DNA of 64,000 bases from Camarhynchus parvulus (taxonomy: Eukaryota > Chordata > Aves > Passeriformes > Thraupidae), in NCBI RefSeq assembly GCF_901933205.1, contig NC_044572.1, forward strand, positions 30,032,501 through 30,096,500. The letters run 5' to 3'. The notes below the pieces were generated by a model. That model was not told the DNA's origin. It saw only the letters and a list, made by a program, of their open reading frames with translations, and made no database searches. The translations under genes and the position numbers were made by a program. Shown here piece by piece: positions 60,071 to 64,000 of this stretch (position 1 is its first letter; each line of letters begins with the position of its first letter).

Positions 60071-63000
60071 CACCAGGCTGGAAAAGTCATGGATTTATTT
60101 ATATGCATCATTCAAGTCTATCCTACTAGTTATCACTCAGAGAATAAGCTGAAACCCATAAGCACCATCCTGAAGCTCCTGGGAAGGACTAAAATGAAAA
60201 GCAATGGACCAAATTGTTCCCTGCAGAGCCTTGAGTTCTTTCTGTGCCCCTGAAAGCAGAACCATAAATTTGAATAGGGTCAGTCTGGGGCTCCATGAAA
60301 GAAAGGCTTTACCTGTGAGGGCGCAAATCACCTCAATGCCACTATACTTGAATGCCATTCCTCTGGTCACACCACACTTTGGAGTGAAAAACTCTTATTC
60401 CACTGCCTGGGAAGTGTCTCCTGTTCAGACATGGAGGCTCCCACGGGCTCAGTGCTGAGCCTGGCCCACTCTCAGCTGGAGGACTCTCCAGGTGTTCCTC
60501 AAGGCTTCTGCTCAGAGCAGGCTCCACACAAGCTGTTCGTACTGAAATCTCCTTTCCTAAAAGGGAAACTATGGCAGATTTTCACCAAATTGGCCTGCAA
60601 GTACATCTCTTGATGACTCAGATGCTAAGGAGATCCCTGACTTTTGGCAGGATAAGGTTAAATAGAAGAGATGCCATATCCAACTGCTAAATCCAGGACA
60701 ACATCCTTGTACACCCACAGCCCGTGTAATTTCAGAAAAGCCTCTTCTGACACAAAGGATCGGCAGGTCTGTAGGAACAGAGAACTTCAGAAGTGCAGCT
60801 TTCAAAGCAGACCTTTCCCTCTTCCCAAAAGCACCAGAATTATGAGAACAAAAGCCTTCAGTGGAGCTTACCTCTGTCTGTGTGAGGCTGTGCCCATCTT
60901 GCATCACACCTGGCTGTAGCAAATATTCAGCCCTATCCTGTGGGGCTCAGAAACACAAACCCCTGTGCTCCTCAAACCAAAGTTCAAAGCATGATCCCAC
61001 TCACAAACAACCCCAAATGTGCTACAATGCACAAAGAACAGAAGTGCTTTGGAAGAAAATACTTCAAATGACATCTTCCACTATGTTTTAAGATTACAGA
61101 TTTCTGTGCAGTAACATGAAGTTTTGGGACTCTATTAAGGAGAGCAGCATTGAATTAACATTTTTTTCTAAAACCCTCCACAGCTGAACAGATGATGGCA
61201 AGCGTGTACCATAAGAACATTTTATGAAAATGTCAGGGGTCTTAGAAATAGTTGACATTCTCTGGCCTTCAGTTTCATGATCTTTATCATAGTAAAATGG
61301 TTTTGCTTACTCCTTGCACACCTGCTGTGTGTCAGTTTTCCCCCAGTGGAGCTCCCTTACCACATGCACTGATCACACTGACATACATAACCACTTTATA
61401 CCAAGCAGATCTCAGGCACTACTGGACCATCACACACTGATAAGAAACAACAGAAATAAAACTCTTTGTGAAGAAAGAGGAATGTAGACCAGGAACATGG
61501 CTCAAGGTTAGAATAAATGAGAACAGAGGCCTGGAACTAGCTGCCATGAAGCTTTGGATAAAAATTCATAAATATTTCTGAAGTATTTATTTTCATCGCA
61601 TACAACCAATTATTCTTATGAAATGTCAGCAGTAAATCAGGCCAGGAGATAAGTTTCTTGAATTTTGAAGCCATAAAGCATAACCAAAACACTGCAGCGA
61701 GTGGGAAGGATGGACAAGAGGAAGGGGTATAGATCCAAGAACTTCAGTGCCCGACCTCCTTTTAACCTCTACAGTTCAAGAGTTTCAGCTCCTCTACTCC
61801 ACTTCTTCTTAACTGAGCTCAGTAACTTTGCTGCCTGCCCACAAGTACCTTGTCACATGCATCATTCAACCCTACATATGCACTGTGCAATCTTCTTCAA
61901 AATACATCTGCTTTTAGAAACATACTATCCTGCGCTTGTACTTTACAACAAAACAACTTGAGGAACAGCAACAACAACAAAAATGGTGATTTTTGACGAT
62001 AGAGTTGAAAAAGAGCAAATTTTAAAAAGTGATTTAGCAGGTTTAATTGTATTTGGAAATATTTTACATTTTTTGTGAGTTTACATTTGTTTAACAAAAA
62101 ACAGTCTTTCAAACTTATTCCTACACTGAGTAAACAGTTGTTGATGTACCACGTACTGACAATAGTACAAACAATACTAGAATTGTCTGGTTTACTTCAA
62201 ACATAATTTAATTAAAAAATCAAGAGTAGAATATTTTTAACCTGATGTGTTAGGGTAATACACTGTGGAAGTATGGAAAATCTCAGGTAATTATCCTTGC
62301 ACAATTTTTATTAAGATCTGTAAATTTAAATTACCTAAAAGATGCAGCAGGCTGTTAAGAACGGAATTTAGCTTGCATGTGGAATTGTTACTAGGAGAGA
62401 GAAGATTAATTTACATGAAATTATTCCAGGCCCATAAAAAATAGGCACAGAAACAGAAGTCCTAACAGTGGTTTCTCTCTTATTTAACTTAAGAGGTATG
62501 GCCACCATGTAGAAGGCAAAATCATTGGTCAAAACATTGCTCACACAGCAATTAATGGATCATACCAAAAAAAAAAAAAAGGCATTAAGATTGGCATATT
62601 ATATTTGAATAAAATAAAAAGAATCATTTTCCATTTCCCCATATTTGATTTTAAAACTGCACAGTTCCCCCAAAATGGTCAGGAGGGTGGTACTTAGTTC
62701 TTTACTTTGCAACACATAACATACACTTATGTACATATATACAACATAATGCTACATGTTAGACTTCCTTGATTTAGGTTTCCTTCTAAGAATGAACATG
62801 AGATTTACTGATTGATAAAAAATATTCAGAAGAAATAAACATTATCTCTGGCAATTCCTAGTGGTGGCACGTAGTATCTTTTGTCTTTTAACAAAAGAGA
62901 AGTATTTTCTAGCTGAGAAAATGTAACTAATTTTGATGTGACCTACCAAAGCAGTTTGCAAAGACTATGCAGTTTATTTGGAGAGTGCTTCCCTTCATCT

Positions 63001-64000
63001 GTGATAAAAACCTACAAGCAGCTAATGGGAAAGAAAACAAGTACTGCAGGTGTACTAATATTTTTCTGATGTGAAATGCTCAATACAAAATGTGTAAGTC
63101 TCAGAAGCACAAATGCACACAATATTAGAGATGCACAAAAAACCAATTATGCCGCAAACTTCAATCAATTTCTAACTTGTATTAACAGTGTAAAAGCTTA
63201 AAGTATTGGAATGAGATGTCAATAGAGGTTTTATTTAAGTTTTCAAAATAAATCTGAAGTTGAGAGATATTTCTGACCTACCAATCTTCTGCAGTGCTCT
63301 CTTTTCAGATTATTCAATTCTCTCTCAAGTTAATTAACTGAGAATATTGTACTTTACATGTTGTGGTTAAATGAGTACAGAATTTTACTGTTTGTTTTCT
63401 AAGAAATGGGTTAATAGACCCACTATGAGAGCCAAATCTTTATCAGCTAGGTAAGCGATCACTTGACATGGCATTGAATAAATAAATAATCAGTAAAAAA
63501 GTTTCCAGTTAAACTAATTTTAAGTTATTATTCTTAATAATTAATTGTAATTATTATTTAAAATTCACCTTATTATTGGTTCTTATGGATTTTTTTCAAC
63601 TGTAGTCCACAATACTAGGACAGAAGTAGTATGACTGTCAAGGCAAGAGTCCACCTACACAAAGAGCCCCCTATCCAGTATTACTACACCCCTTAGGCTC
63701 AGGATGACACACCCGCTAGACACCACAATATTCTTGGCAATAGCAATACCATTGACAGAAAGTAAAAAAGGATGGATTTTATAGCAAGTAGAACAGCACA
63801 AATGTTTCTGTGTGGTATCACTCAGGGGCTTCAGCAAGTTCTTTCAGTGCTGACAGCCCCATGTGCTGGTTCTACAGAACCCCTGTCGGTTCTACAGATT
63901 TCTACAGGCTACACTTCCCTCATGAGCAGAACAGTGAGGCTCCAACCCATTCAGAGGCACTTACCTCCCCACTAGCCTCAGCAACACTTAGAACCCACGT
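60071..64000. other. Unique non-coding DNA to window end
   Basis: A slightly GC-richer patch at 60200-60540 has overlapping short frames with no domain. An A-run lies near 62567-62580. 62130-62420 and 63500-63575 are very AT-rich with many TAATT/AATTA words. A small direct repeat GGTTCTACAGA occurs at about 63868 and 63892. No exon, RNA gene or further transposon is recognised. Confidence 0.55.

Noticed and set aside
60431..60540. Peptide GVPQG, as in LINE reverse transcriptases
   Set aside because: A five-residue coincidence: the following residues do not continue the reverse-transcriptase motif and no further RT blocks are present.

Overview
This window looks like non-coding nuclear DNA from a bird. 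The clearest sign is CR1 LINE sequence with the avian-type 3' end, a tandem 8-mer related to ATTCTGTG. It ends a minus-strand copy at about 40114-40360, a longer minus-strand copy at about 55311-55750, and a tiny plus-strand stub at about 29611-29657. There is also an avian-style solo retroviral LTR at 59631-60066. Base composition is AT-rich, CpG is visibly rare, and open reading frames are short and scattered. No operons, ribosome-binding sites, tRNA/rRNA genes or CRISPR-type structures are seen. A species cannot be named from the sequence alone.

I find no protein-coding gene I can support. The longest open frames (188 codons at 46362-46928, 172 at 52882-53400, about 159 at 48777-49256 on the minus strand) show no domain I recognise, no convincing splice-flanked exon structure, and overlap open frames on other strands. 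The window is best read as intergenic, or as the interior of a very long intron. A small unrecognised exon cannot be excluded by eye.

Layout. 1-25 kb: unique AT-rich DNA with faint old CR1-like remnants (about 5.6 and 21.3 kb), ancient amniote repeat-like fragments (about 15.4, 15.8 and 16.7 kb), several short tandem duplications and small hairpins. 25-30 kb: simple-repeat cluster, with a tandem 22-mer, (TCTA)n, a ~180-bp pyrimidine tract containing 21 perfect TTTTC units, (CA)n, an old CR1 remnant, (TTTTG)n, and a possible decayed LTR-like segment near 25.9-26.4 kb. 30-46 kb: mostly unique, with a probable CR1 internal fragment (36.75 kb), a GC-richer island (38.8-39.05 kb) and the 40.1 kb CR1. 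46-56 kb: a near-perfect 34-bp-arm palindrome (46.1 kb), A-rich simple repeats (47.6-47.9 kb), a good CTCF-like motif (48.18 kb), nested and pre-miRNA-like hairpins (52.1, 56.0 kb), and the longest CR1. 56-64 kb: the solo LTR with matching 9-bp terminal inverted repeats and a 4-bp target duplication, then unique AT-rich sequence to the end.

The items most worth a second look are the 46.1 kb palindrome, the 56.0 kb hairpin, the intact solo LTR and the recurring ancient repeat core. I see no evidence for a novel multi-gene system.
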